Of a stretch of DNA of 64,000 nucleotides, positions 50,699 to 59,418 are shown in pieces. Made by a program: the position numbers and the translations under genes. The stretch is from Bacteroidota bacterium (GTDB lineage: Bacteria; Bacteroidota; Bacteroidia; Bacteroidales; Dysgonomonadaceae): NCBI GenBank assembly GCA_023437305.1, contig JAEZGN010000022.1, forward strand, positions 310,001 through 374,000, read 5' to 3'. The notes below the pieces were generated by a model, which worked only from the letters and a program-made list of their open reading frames with translations, did no database searches and was not told the origin of the DNA. Every line of letters begins with the position of its first letter. Positions within the stretch are counted from its first letter, which is position 1.

Positions 50699-51459
50699 TG
50701 GTAGTATTTTTTTACGATAAAACTTTCGAAGGCTTATTGACCGCTATCTTTGATGCATATAGCCGAAAAGTATTTCCCGACAAATTGTTGGCAGAGGATG
50801 ATATTGCTCCCATGTTTATGGAAGATAGCTATACAGTGGTTACGCAAGAAGACAAAGCTACCCGGGTTTGGAAAGGATTAGAAAATAAATTGTCGAAAGG
50901 GGCATGCAACATGCTTACTTATGTTTGGCTTTCGGAGGAAGAAGGAAGTGACGATCTTATGTTCCGTTATATTCGTAAGGCGCTTGATAATAAAGTATCT
51001 ATAGAAACGAATTTTGCAGATAGTGATGTTTTGCAGATGAGCCAATTGGCTAGAAAGGTATCCCACGAAGAGCTCTATCTGAAACAGTTTGTGCGATTTC
51101 AAAAAGCGGCTGACGATATATTCTTTGCCCCTGTATTTCCCCGATATAATGCTCTCCCTTTGGCTATCGGTCATTTCAAAGATCGCTTTTCGGATCAGAA
51201 ATGGGTTATCTATGATATGAAAAGAAAATATGGGTATTATTATGATCTCAATACAATGGTAGAGATTACCCTTGATAATGATGAACATTTGCTGGGTGGA
51301 AAATTGGATGAAAAGTTGATGGCCGAAGATGAAAAACTATTTCAAGAGCTGTGGAAAGGTTATTTTAAGTCGATGACCATAAAAGAACGTATAAATCCGA
51401 AATTACATCGCCAGCACATGCCAAAACGTTTTTGGAAATACCTTACCGAAAAACAATAA
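50698..51459 (+). CDS. TIGR03915-family partner (DUF4130) of the radical SAM protein
   Basis: A 253-residue protein starting in the stop codon of the radical SAM gene. Recognised features are the opening VVFFYDKTFEGLLTAIFDAY, the central QLARKVSHEELYLKQFVRFQKAADDIFFA and WVIYDMKRKYGYYYDL. The family sometimes appears fused to uracil-DNA-glycosylase-like domains in other species, hence the repair prediction. No catalytic motif can be named here. A strong terminator overlaps its stop codon. Confidence 0.82.
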   Translation: MVVFFYDKTFEGLLTAIFDAYSRKVFPDKLLAEDDIAPMFMEDSYTVVTQEDKATRVWKGLENKLSKGACNMLTYVWLSEEEGSDDLMFRYIRKALDNKVSIETNFADSDVLQMSQLARKVSHEELYLKQFVRFQKAADDIFFAPVFPRYNALPLAIGHFKDRFSDQKWVIYDMKRKYGYYYDLNTMVEITLDNDEHLLGGKLDEKLMAEDEKLFQELWKGYFKSMTIKERINPKLHRQHMPKRFWKYLTEKQ

Positions 51460-51492
51460 GAAGGCTGTAAGAAAAACTCTATACAGCCTTCT
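51459..51492. terminator. Terminator between convergent genes
   Basis: A perfect 11-bp stem (51459-51469 with 51482-51492, AGAAGGCTGTA/TACAGCCTTCT) and a 12-base loop, starting in the stop codon of the TIGR03915-like gene. Confidence 0.8.
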
Positions 51493-51516
51493 TTCATCAA
51501 ATTAGGCAGAGTACTT

Positions 51517-52353
51517 CTATTGTTTCAGTTTGAATACAATCGGAATTGTGAAATATACCTGAACCGGATTTCCACTTTGCTTCCCAGGAATCCATTTTGG
51601 CATACTTTTTATTACCCTCATTGCTTCCTTGTCGCATGTCGGACTGATACCTTTTAATAATTCCAAATTGGATATTTCACCGGTTTTGCTAACAACGAAT
51701 CTTACTATAACACGTCCCTGTGTTCCTATTTCTTGGTCTACGACAGGATATTTTAAATTATTAGAGATGAATTTATACATTTCGGACTCACCTCCGGGGA
51801 ACTGAGGCATGATTTCTACTGCAATAAATGTCTCGGGTTTCTTTTCTGTTCCTCCCTTATCTGTTGGTGTCATTATGGTCTCAATGTCCTTTCGGATTGC
51901 ATCAGGGTCAGTAGAACCGTTTTCTACCTTGTGTTTTCCAATGGCGTCTTTGCCTTTTGCTACCTCTTCCATTGTCACCATCTGTTCTTCATTATTGACT
52001 TTAGTGTCATCTACAATTGTTGGTGGAACAAACTTCGTCATTTGTATAAATTTAGGTGGTTCAGGAATTGGTGGTTTTTCAATCTCATCCACTTTGTTTA
52101 ATGGTGGATCGATAACTACCATTGTATATTTATCTGTTATATTATCAGGCTGTATACCTGTTGCAGCTTTTACAGTACTGATGATTAACGGTAGGGCTGT
52201 TACAAAACCTACAAACAATAAGATGATTGCGAAAGCAAGAATGTGTCGTTTCCAAGAAGATTGCCTTAAGGCGAATGCTCCGTATGATTTGTTTCTCCCT
52301 TCAAAAACTATGTCACACCATTCTGTTGAGTTTAGGTTTACTGCATTTTTCAT
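51517..52353 (-). CDS. tonB: TonB-family energy transducer
   Basis: A 278-residue inner-membrane protein. After a cytoplasmic segment with FEGRNKSYGAFALRQ comes one transmembrane helix (about 36-58, HILAFAIILLFVGFVTALPLI), a proline-rich periplasmic linker (EKPPIPEPPKF), and the TonB C-terminal domain (about 185-278) with PQFPGGESEMYKFI, GRVIVRFVVSKTGEISNLELLKG and MPKWIPGKQSGNPVQVYFTIP. It would energise TonB-dependent transporters such as the SusC above. ExbB/ExbD partners are not in this window. Confidence 0.92.
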   Translation of the reverse strand: MKNAVNLNSTEWCDIVFEGRNKSYGAFALRQSSWKRHILAFAIILLFVGFVTALPLIISTVKAATGIQPDNITDKYTMVVIDPPLNKVDEIEKPPIPEPPKFIQMTKFVPPTIVDDTKVNNEEQMVTMEEVAKGKDAIGKHKVENGSTDPDAIRKDIETIMTPTDKGGTEKKPETFIAVEIMPQFPGGESEMYKFISNNLKYPVVDQEIGTQGRVIVRFVVSKTGEISNLELLKGISPTCDKEAMRVIKSMPKWIPGKQSGNPVQVYFTIPIVFKLKQ

Positions 52354-52542
52354 AACTGTATGTTTTAAATTGTTATTTAATCTTCCCTTTTTCTACTTAA
52401 TAGATATTAAAGTCTCTGAAATTCCATAAAGAGGTATTAATTTTTTTTAATCTCATAGAAAAAGTTCTTTTAGCGAAATGGATATCGTAATATTTTAGTT
52501 TTTTTTGTCGGGCAAATTTTTATTTATCAACACTTAAAATGC

Positions 52543-52566
52543 TACATTTGTAGCTTAATATATTTG
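52543..52566 (+). promoter_or_regulatory. -7 boxes of the GT2 gene
   Basis: TACATTTG (52543-52550) and TATATTTG (52559-52566) both match the consensus. The first gives a leader near 16 bases; the second would give an almost leaderless mRNA. Confidence 0.5.
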
Positions 52567-52572
52567 CAGGAA

Positions 52573-53310
52573 ATGTCAGATTCAATAGTTATCATACCGA
52601 CTTATAACGAAAAGGAAAATATAGAGGCCATCACAAGGGCTGTGTTCAACCTACCAAAAGAGTTCGATATTCTGGTTATTGACGATGGGTCTCCCGATGG
52701 AACAGCGTCGATCGTTAAAAAGCTTCAAACAGAATTTCCCGAAAAGCTACACTTGCTAGAAAGAGCCGGAAAACTTGGTCTTGGTACAGCGTATATAGCC
52801 GGATTTAAATGGGCTTTAGAACGTAGTTATGAGTATGTGTATGAGATGGATGCTGATTTTTCTCACAATCCGAACGATCTTCTCCGTTTATATGATGCAT
52901 GTGTTAATCAAGGTGCCGACCTAGCGGTAGGCTCACGCTACTGTAGTGGTGTAAACGTTGTAAACTGGCCTATGGGTAGGGTTTTGATGTCTTATTTTGC
53001 TTCCAGATATGTGCGGTTTATTACGGGTATGAAGGTACATGACTCTACAGCCGGATTTGTTTGTTATCGACGCGCAGTTCTTGAAACTATCGATTTGGAT
53101 AATATTCGCTTCAAAGGATACGCTTTTCAGGTGGAAATGAAGTATACTGCACATTGTCTGAAGTTTAATATAAAAGAGGTATCTATTGTTTTTGTTAATC
53201 GGATGTTGGGTACTTCAAAAATGAGTTCTGGTATTTTTGCTGAGGGTGTGATCGGTGTGATTACAATGCGCTTGAGGCAAATGTTTGGAGGAATTCACCG
53301 AAAGAAATAA
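52573..53310 (+). CDS. Polyprenol-phosphate glycosyltransferase (dolichol-phosphate mannosyltransferase-like)
   Basis: A 245-residue family 2 glycosyltransferase that loads a sugar, usually mannose, onto a polyprenyl phosphate at the inner membrane face. Motifs: IVIIPTYNEKENIEAI, ILVIDDGSPDGT, GKLGLGTAYIAGFKWAL, YEMDADFSHNP and the DSTAGFVCYRR segment of the DPM1-like clade. There is no C-terminal membrane domain, so it is the soluble, type III-like form. The ATG at 52573 is used; an upstream TTG lies within the -7 box. Confidence 0.9.
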   Translation: MSDSIVIIPTYNEKENIEAITRAVFNLPKEFDILVIDDGSPDGTASIVKKLQTEFPEKLHLLERAGKLGLGTAYIAGFKWALERSYEYVYEMDADFSHNPNDLLRLYDACVNQGADLAVGSRYCSGVNVVNWPMGRVLMSYFASRYVRFITGMKVHDSTAGFVCYRRAVLETIDLDNIRFKGYAFQVEMKYTAHCLKFNIKEVSIVFVNRMLGTSKMSSGIFAEGVIGVITMRLRQMFGGIHRKK

Positions 53311-53319
53311 AAACTTGTG

Positions 53320-53327
53320 TATCTTTG
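53320..53327 (+). promoter_or_regulatory. -7 box of the FAH-family gene
   Basis: TATCTTTG, 24 bases before the ATG at 53352. Confidence 0.5.
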
Positions 53328-53351
53328 TTGTATATTTTATACAGCAAAAAG

Positions 53352-53978
53352 ATGAAAATTATTTGCGTAGGGCAAAATTATCAATCACATAATAAAGAAA
53401 TGAATAGGGCATTATCGAGTGGCGATGATGATCCTGTTCTTTTTATGAAACCTGATACATCGTTGCTTTCGGGTGATAAGAAAGATTTTTATATCCCTGA
53501 TTTCTCTGCCGATATACATTACGAAGCCGAGGTTGTAGTTAAAATAAGTAAGATGGGTAAAAATATAGCACAACGGTTTGCTCATCGTTATTACGAAGAA
53601 GTTACTCTCGGTATCGATTTTACAGCAAGAGATATACAATCTGAACTAAAGAAAAAAGGATTGCCTTGGGAAATAGCCAAAGGGTTTGATAACTCTGCAG
53701 CCGTAGGGCAGTTTGTATCGAAAGATAAATGGGGCAAACAGATGGATAATCTAAACTTTAGTTTGTCTATTGACGGTAGAATAGTGCAATCGTCCAATAC
53801 TTCCGAAATGATACATCCGATAGATAAGATAATTGCATACGCCAGCCAATTTTTTACTCTGAAAACAGGCGATTTAATCTTTACAGGCACACCCGCAGGA
53901 GTAGGGAAAGTGCAAATAGGAAATCAATTGTCAGGAGAAATAGAAGGAGAAAAACTGTTAGATATATCTATTTGCTGA
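53352..53978 (+). CDS. Fumarylacetoacetate hydrolase-family protein
   Basis: A 208-residue single-domain FAH protein; relatives are acylpyruvate or oxaloacetate-acting hydrolases, decarboxylases and tautomerases. The start at 53352 (MKIICVGQNYQSHNKEMN) removes a short hydrophobic lead-in from a TTG frame. Family motifs are VLFMKPDTSLL, the metal ligands in HYEAEVVVKI, LGIDFTARDIQ and GDLIFTGTPAGVGKV. In many Bacteroidota it is a lone housekeeping gene; the substrate is unproven. Confidence 0.88.
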   Translation: MKIICVGQNYQSHNKEMNRALSSGDDDPVLFMKPDTSLLSGDKKDFYIPDFSADIHYEAEVVVKISKMGKNIAQRFAHRYYEEVTLGIDFTARDIQSELKKKGLPWEIAKGFDNSAAVGQFVSKDKWGKQMDNLNFSLSIDGRIVQSSNTSEMIHPIDKIIAYASQFFTLKTGDLIFTGTPAGVGKVQIGNQLSGEIEGEKLLDISIC

Positions 53979-54124
53979 TAATAGAAAATGTTAAATTTAT
54001 GCGGAATAACAATAAATATTATAAAAAATTGTTATCTATATATATTGAATAATTTAAATAAGAAATACGAACAAACTATAATTAAACCTTAGCAGATAAA
54101 TTAATTACTTAAATAGTAGAATAA

Positions 54125-55291
54125 ATGAAGAGTCTTTTGAGAAAAATCTTATTTGTAAATATTTTTGCATTACTTGCATTAGGCGTGTATGCACAAGATG
54201 ACGTGAATCCGATACAAACGGCTATGCCGTCATTAAATATAGCTCCTGATGCACGTGCAGGAGGAATGGGAGATGCCGGAGTAGCTACAGCACCGGATGT
54301 ATATTCCCAACATTGGAATCCTGCTAAATATGCATTTAATCCAAGTAAGGCAGGTTTTGGGATATCATACACTCCTTGGCTGAGAAAGATTATTAATGAT
54401 ATAGCATTAGTTTATGGTGTTGGTTACTATAAATTAGGAAATGAAAATAATCAGGCATTAAGTGCATCCATCCGTTACTTTTCTATCGGAGATGTAAAAG
54501 TTATCACCGACTTGAATGAATTTAATGGCGTTGTATTAAGCCCGAATGAGTTGGCTATTGATTTGGCATATTCCCGTAAACTAACAGAAACTTTTTCCGG
54601 TGCGGTAACTGTGCGTTACATCCGCGCCGATTATACAGGGGCTACTGAAGAAACCTCGGTAGGTAATGCTTTCGCGGCAGATATTTCGGGTTATAATGAA
54701 TCTTATATTCGTACAGGAAGTTCGGAAAGTCTTTTAAGTTTTGGGTTCAATATCTCCAATATTGGTACAAAGATTTCGACAAATGGAGATTCACGAAATG
54801 AATTCTTACCGACCAATCTACGTTTAGGGGCTTCCCTGATGTATCCTATCAACGAGGTGAGCACAATATCATTCAGTGCAGATCTGAATAAGTATTTGGT
54901 GCCAACCCCTCCGGTTAAAAAAGATGGAGAGACCAATGATGAGTTCAGTAAGCGAATGGCAGATTATAGAGATATTAACCCGATCTCAGGTATCTTCAAG
55001 TCATTTGGTGATGCTCCCGGAGGATTCTCAGAAGAATTGAAAGAAATAGCATGGTCGCTTGGGGCAGAATATGATTATAATGATAAGTTCCGTTTACGTA
55101 CCGGTTACTTCCACGAAAATAAGATGAAAGGTAATCGTCAGTATCTTTCTTTTGGGGCAGGATTTAAGTTAAGTGCATTCCAACTGGATGTTGCATATCT
55201 GTTAGCTACTGCACAACAAAATCCATTAGACCAAACATTGCGATTCTCTCTAGGATTTGATATTGATGCAATGAAAAATTTATTTAAATAA
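54125..55291 (+). CDS. porV: Type IX secretion system outer-membrane protein PorV (LptO)
   Basis: A 388-residue outer-membrane barrel of the FadL-like fold, needed to release and anchor T9SS cargo at the cell surface. The signal peptide ends GVYAQD. Typical segments are MPSLNIAPDARAGGMGDAGVAT, DVYSQHWNPAKYAF and YTPWLRKIINDIALVYGVGYYKL, and the C-terminal strand TLRFSLGFDIDAM. ispF begins 32 bases downstream and mnmD follows it, so the three probably share a transcript. PorV implies a working T9SS elsewhere in the genome. Confidence 0.92.
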   Translation: MKSLLRKILFVNIFALLALGVYAQDDVNPIQTAMPSLNIAPDARAGGMGDAGVATAPDVYSQHWNPAKYAFNPSKAGFGISYTPWLRKIINDIALVYGVGYYKLGNENNQALSASIRYFSIGDVKVITDLNEFNGVVLSPNELAIDLAYSRKLTETFSGAVTVRYIRADYTGATEETSVGNAFAADISGYNESYIRTGSSESLLSFGFNISNIGTKISTNGDSRNEFLPTNLRLGASLMYPINEVSTISFSADLNKYLVPTPPVKKDGETNDEFSKRMADYRDINPISGIFKSFGDAPGGFSEELKEIAWSLGAEYDYNDKFRLRTGYFHENKMKGNRQYLSFGAGFKLSAFQLDVAYLLATAQQNPLDQTLRFSLGFDIDAMKNLFK

Positions 55292-55323
55292 TTATTGTTT
55301 CGTAGATAAAGTTATTTGATATA

Positions 55324-55809
55324 ATGAAGATTAGGGTAGGTTTTGGCTATGATGTGCATCGCCTTGCTAATAATAGAGATTTGTGGTTAGGTGGAATCAA
55401 GATAGAGCATAGTCAGGGACTATTAGGACACTCCGATGCTGATGTGCTTATACATGCTATTTGTGATGCCTTGCTTGGTGCGGCGAATTTGCGTGATATA
55501 GGTTTCCATTTTCCTGATACAGCCGGAGAATATAAAGATGTAGATAGTAAAATCTTATTGAAAAAAACATTAGAGGTGATAACCGAAAAAGGATATCGGA
55601 TAGGAAATATAGATGCAACTATCTGTGCCGAACGTCCTAAAATAAATCCTCATATCCCTCAGATGCAGAAAGTGATGGCTGAGATTTTAGAGATCTCTAT
55701 AGATGATATATCGATAAAAGCAACAACTTCAGAAAAAATGGGGTTTGTAGGCCGTGAGGAAGGTTTTGCCGCATACGCCGTTGCTTTAATTGAAAAAAGT
55801 GATAATTAG
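55324..55809 (+). CDS. ispF: 2-C-methyl-D-erythritol 2,4-cyclodiphosphate synthase
   Basis: A 161-residue enzyme of the MEP isoprenoid pathway that cyclises CDP-methylerythritol 2-phosphate. Metal ligands in GYDVHRL (Asp8, His10) and His in LGHSDADVLIHAICDALLGA are seen, as are FPDT and KATTSEKMGFVGREEG. Length and start are standard. It lies between porV and mnmD. Confidence 0.96.
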   Translation: MKIRVGFGYDVHRLANNRDLWLGGIKIEHSQGLLGHSDADVLIHAICDALLGAANLRDIGFHFPDTAGEYKDVDSKILLKKTLEVITEKGYRIGNIDATICAERPKINPHIPQMQKVMAEILEISIDDISIKATTSEKMGFVGREEGFAAYAVALIEKSDN

Positions 55810-55821
55810 ACACAAAAAGAA

Positions 55822-56499
55822 ATGAGTGTGAAACCCAAAATAGAATTAACCGCTGATGGGTCTCACACTCTTTTCATGTCCGAGCTGGATGAACACTATC
55901 ATTCGGTAAATGGAGCTATACAAGAATCAACCCACGTTTTTATTAACACAGGATTACATCATTGCAATAAAGAGTGTGTCAATATTCTTGAAATTGGTTT
56001 TGGAACAGGGCTGAATGCTTTTTTGACAGCATTGGATGTAACCAATACCGAAAGAGTTATTCATTACACAGGCTTAGAGTTATACCCTTTGCCTAAATCA
56101 ATTATCAGTGAGTTGAATTATTCGGATAAGCACTCGGAGCAAGCCAAGATATTATATAATAAGCTGCATGATGCTGATTGGAATAAAGAAGTGCAGATTT
56201 TATCCGAGTTTTATTTGTCGAAGATAGAATGTGATTTTACCAAGTTTGATTTCTCCTCATTAAAATCATCTTTCGATCTCATTTACTTCGATGCATTTGC
56301 TCCCGATAAGCAGCCCGAAATGTGGACGCAATCAATCTTTGATTCACTGTATTCTGTTACAGCCCGGAATGGGATATTAGTTACTTATTGTGCTAAAGGT
56401 GCTGTGCGTAGAATGTTACAGCAATCAGGTTATAAAACTGAAAGACTTCCCGGACCTCCCGGAAAAAGAGAAATGCTACGTGCAACAAAAACTGGTTGA
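55822..56499 (+). CDS. mnmD: tRNA mnm5s2U34 methyltransferase, stand-alone MnmD
   Basis: A 225-residue SAM-dependent methyltransferase for the wobble uridine of certain tRNAs. LEIGFGTGLNAFLTAL is the SAM-binding loop, followed by YTGLELYPLP and IYFDAFAPDKQPEMWT, and then TYCAKGAVRRML and PGPPGKREMLRA, all diagnostic of the MnmD domain. In E. coli this domain is fused to the oxidase MnmC; here it stands alone, as is usual in Bacteroidota. It begins 12 bases after ispF. Confidence 0.93.
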   Translation: MSVKPKIELTADGSHTLFMSELDEHYHSVNGAIQESTHVFINTGLHHCNKECVNILEIGFGTGLNAFLTALDVTNTERVIHYTGLELYPLPKSIISELNYSDKHSEQAKILYNKLHDADWNKEVQILSEFYLSKIECDFTKFDFSSLKSSFDLIYFDAFAPDKQPEMWTQSIFDSLYSVTARNGILVTYCAKGAVRRMLQQSGYKTERLPGPPGKREMLRATKTG

Positions 56500-56601
56500 T
56501 GTTTCGTTTTTGTTCACTATATTCTTTTTATATTCATTTCCTCAGCGTTTATAATATAGTTAAGATCAATTCCATCTTTTTATCTTCTGATAAAAGATAC
56601 T

Positions 56602-56609
56602 TATCTTTG
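56602..56609 (+). promoter_or_regulatory. -7 box of dusB
   Basis: TATCTTTG, 46 bases before the dusB ATG. Confidence 0.5.
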
Positions 56610-56655
56610 TGCCCGATATTTAATAAATATCTATAAGAATCTACACTATAATATA

Positions 56656-57657
56656 ATGAAAATAGGCAATATAAAATTCTCCGAAAACCCTGTCTTTCTT
56701 GCTCCTATGGAAGATGTGACAGATATGGGATTTCGTCTTATGTGCAAGCAATTTGGGGCAGATATGGTATATACCGAGTTTGTATCCAGCGATGCACTTA
56801 TTCGTCATGTGAATAAGACTCAGGCCAAGCTCACCATCAGTGAAGAAGAGCGTCCTGTGGCTATACAAATATACGGGCGAGAAGTAGATGCAATGGTGGA
56901 AGCTGCAAAAATCTGCGAAGATGCCAACCCGAATATTTTGGATATAAACTTTGGCTGTCCGGTGAAGAAAGTGGCGGGCAAGGGTGCCGGTTCGGGTATG
57001 ATGAAAACCCCGGAACTGATGGTTGAAATAACGGCTGCAGTAGTAAAAGCTGTAAAAATCCCTGTAACAGTAAAAACTCGTTTAGGTTGGGATCATGAGT
57101 CGAAGATTATTGTAGAACTAGCAGAGCAATTGCAAGACGTAGGAATACAAGCCTTAACAATACATGGGCGTACACGTTCACAGATGTACACAGGAGAGGC
57201 TGATTGGGAGTTGATAGGCGATGTGAAAAACAACCCTCGTATGCATATTCCGATAATAGGGAATGGGGATGTAACCAGTCCTGAGATCTGCAAACGCCGT
57301 TTCGACGAAACAGGAGTAGATGCCGTGATGATAGGGCGGGGAAGTATCGGTAGTCCGTGGATCTTTGAGGAGGTGAAGCATTATTTGAGAACGGGAGAAC
57401 CGCTTCCGAAAAAAGAGTTTGGATGGTATTTGGATGTTCTAAAAGAGATGATCCGCAAAAATGTTACTCATTCAGGGGAACGTGGCGGAATTATTCATAG
57501 TCGGCGTCATTTGGCTGCAAGCTCATTATTTAAAGGATTGCCCGATTTTAAGAAAATAAGAGTAGCTATGTTGCGAACAGAGTCGGTTGATGAACTTTTT
57601 GAAATTATGGATACTATACCGGAGCAATTTCAGCTGGAATCAAACAATGGAATATAA
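56656..57657 (+). CDS. dusB: tRNA-dihydrouridine synthase
   Basis: A 333-residue FMN enzyme that reduces uridines in the tRNA D-loop. The TIM-barrel start FLAPMEDVTDMGFRLMCKQFGAD, catalytic Cys101 in NFGCPVKKV, VTVKTRLGWD, LTIHGRTRSQMYTG, IIGNGDV and MIGRGSIGSPWIF all fit DusB. A hairpin terminator follows. Confidence 0.94.
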   Translation: MKIGNIKFSENPVFLAPMEDVTDMGFRLMCKQFGADMVYTEFVSSDALIRHVNKTQAKLTISEEERPVAIQIYGREVDAMVEAAKICEDANPNILDINFGCPVKKVAGKGAGSGMMKTPELMVEITAAVVKAVKIPVTVKTRLGWDHESKIIVELAEQLQDVGIQALTIHGRTRSQMYTGEADWELIGDVKNNPRMHIPIIGNGDVTSPEICKRRFDETGVDAVMIGRGSIGSPWIFEEVKHYLRTGEPLPKKEFGWYLDVLKEMIRKNVTHSGERGGIIHSRRHLAASSLFKGLPDFKKIRVAMLRTESVDELFEIMDTIPEQFQLESNNGI

Positions 57658-57723
57658 ATTGAGTTTTCGGTAACAGGAATAAAGAAATCTATAACCCCTA
57701 AATATTTAATAATACATAGGTTT

Positions 57724-57753
57724 GGTTACACACTTAATATTCGGTGTGTAACC
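57724..57753 (+). terminator. Terminator after dusB
   Basis: A perfect 10-bp stem (57724-57733 with 57744-57753, GGTTACACAC/GTGTGTAACC) and a 10-base loop, followed by a pyrimidine-rich stretch. Confidence 0.7.
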
Positions 57754-57776
57754 TCCTTACTTCTATATAATTTTCT

Positions 57777-57784
57777 TACTTTTG
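57777..57784 (+). promoter_or_regulatory. -7 box of cysS
   Basis: TACTTTTG matches TAnnTTTG, 27 bases before the cysS ATG. Confidence 0.5.
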
Positions 57785-57811
57785 TATTGCTAAAAAAATT
57801 ACAGACTGTTT

Positions 57812-59287
57812 ATGGAACAAAAATTATTGGTTTACAATACTCTGACACGAAAAAAGGAAGTATTCGAACCGCTTCATGCACCGCATGTGGGGATGTATGT
57901 TTGTGGACCAACCGTATACGGAGATGGCCATCTCGGACATGCCCGCCCTGCTATAACATTCGATATACTATTCCGTTACCTCACACATTTAGGCTATAAG
58001 GTGCGTTATGTGCGTAACATCACAGATGTGGGGCATTTGGAGAATGATGCCGATGAGGGCGAAGATAAAATAGCGAAAAAAGCACGTTTGGAGCAATTGG
58101 AACCAATGGAAGTTGTTCAGTATTATGTAAATCGCTATCATAAGGCAATGGATGCTTTGAATGTGCTGTCTCCATCTATAGAGCCTCATGCTTCGGGGCA
58201 TATCATAGAGCAGATAGAGGCAATAAAAAGCATATTGAAAGCCGGATATGCGTACGAAAGTAACGGTTCGGTCTATTTTGATGTAGAGAAATATAATAAG
58301 GATTACGATTATGGAATCCTTTCTCATCGCAATATCGAAGAAATGCTAAATACTACGCGTGAGCTCGACGGTCAGGAAGAAAAGAGAAGTAGAGTTGACT
58401 TTGCTCTGTGGAAAAAAGCTGCACCCGAACATATTATGCGTTGGCCTTCGCCTTGGAGTGATGGCTTCCCCGGCTGGCATATCGAATGTTCGACAATGAG
58501 TATAAAGTATCTCGGTAGAGAGTTTGATATACATGGTGGTGGGCTCGATCTTATGTTCCCTCATCACGAGTGCGAAATAGCCCAGAATACGGCAATGGAA
58601 AAGCATCAGGTAGTAAGATACTGGATGCATAACAATATGATAACTGTAGGCGGGCAGAAAATGGGTAAATCTCTAGGGAATTTCATTACACTAGATGAAT
58701 TCTTTACAGGCTCTCATAAAATGCTGGTACAGGCGTATAGTCCTATGACAATTCGATTCTTTATCCTACAGGCGCATTATCGTAGTACACTAGACTTTAG
58801 TAACGAAGCCCTACAAGGTGCAGAAAAGAGTCTCGAACGTCTTTATGATGCATACGCACGTATAGAGAAAATCCCTGCATCAGCTATATCTTCTGTAGAT
58901 GTGAAAAATATCAGAAACAAGTGCTATGAGGCATTGAATGATGATTTGAATTCAGCAGTTGTAATAGCACATCTCTGCGAAGCCGGAACAACAATCAACT
59001 CTGCTAGTGCCGGTAATATAACATTGACTCAGGAAGATATAAATGAGCTTAAAGAAGTATTTGATATCTTTTTGTTTGGTATACTCGGTATCCGTAACGA
59101 TGCAATAAGTGCAAACAGTGGCAATAATGAAGCGTTTGGCAAAGCTGTGGATTTATTGCTCGAGATTCGCCAAAAAGCGAAAGAAAATAAAGATTGGGCT
59201 ACATCGGATCAAATACGCAACGAATTGGCTAAAGCCGGATTTGAAATCAAAGATGGCAAGGATGGAGCCGAATGGAAACTGAAATAA
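57812..59287 (+). CDS. cysS: Cysteinyl-tRNA synthetase
   Basis: A 491-residue class I synthetase charging tRNA-Cys. Zinc-site Cys31 (YVCGPTVYG), the HIGH-type motif HLGH (40-43), WHIECSTMS and HHECEIAQ with further zinc ligands, and the KMSKS-type motif KMGKS are all present. The C-terminal helical anticodon-binding region is complete. Normal length; monocistronic between a terminator and the TGTCAC repeat. Confidence 0.96.
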   Translation: MEQKLLVYNTLTRKKEVFEPLHAPHVGMYVCGPTVYGDGHLGHARPAITFDILFRYLTHLGYKVRYVRNITDVGHLENDADEGEDKIAKKARLEQLEPMEVVQYYVNRYHKAMDALNVLSPSIEPHASGHIIEQIEAIKSILKAGYAYESNGSVYFDVEKYNKDYDYGILSHRNIEEMLNTTRELDGQEEKRSRVDFALWKKAAPEHIMRWPSPWSDGFPGWHIECSTMSIKYLGREFDIHGGGLDLMFPHHECEIAQNTAMEKHQVVRYWMHNNMITVGGQKMGKSLGNFITLDEFFTGSHKMLVQAYSPMTIRFFILQAHYRSTLDFSNEALQGAEKSLERLYDAYARIEKIPASAISSVDVKNIRNKCYEALNDDLNSAVVIAHLCEAGTTINSASAGNITLTQEDINELKEVFDIFLFGILGIRNDAISANSGNNEAFGKAVDLLLEIRQKAKENKDWATSDQIRNELAKAGFEIKDGKDGAEWKLK

Positions 59288-59358
59288 GTTGTTTTCTCTT
59301 TATGTAAAGCTCCAACTATTTATCTTATTACATGGAGGGCTATTTTTATGAACTTAGG

Positions 59359-59406
59359 AAGTGACAAATAAAAATAGCCTGAAATCTGTCACTTTTGTCA
59401 CCTTTT
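59359..59406 (+). repeat. Dispersed TGTCAC repeat, copy 3
   Basis: AAGTGACA at 59359-59366, 20 bases, then TGTCACTTTTGTCACCTTTT (59387-59406). The last 24 bases match copy 1 exactly. It ends 12 bases before the ATG of the DNA alkylation repair gene, so it covers the expected promoter position. Confidence 0.75.
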
Positions 59407-59418
59407 AGGGAGAATCTA

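Noticed and set aside
54006..54035. ATAACAAT/ATTGTTAT inverted repeat before porV as a terminator
   Set aside because: All but one pair per arm are A-T and no U-tract follows; it may be chance in AT-rich DNA.
59395..59418. Earlier TTG start for the DNA alkylation repair gene
   Set aside because: It would translate through the TGTCAC repeat; the ATG at 59419 has a better ribosome-binding sequence.
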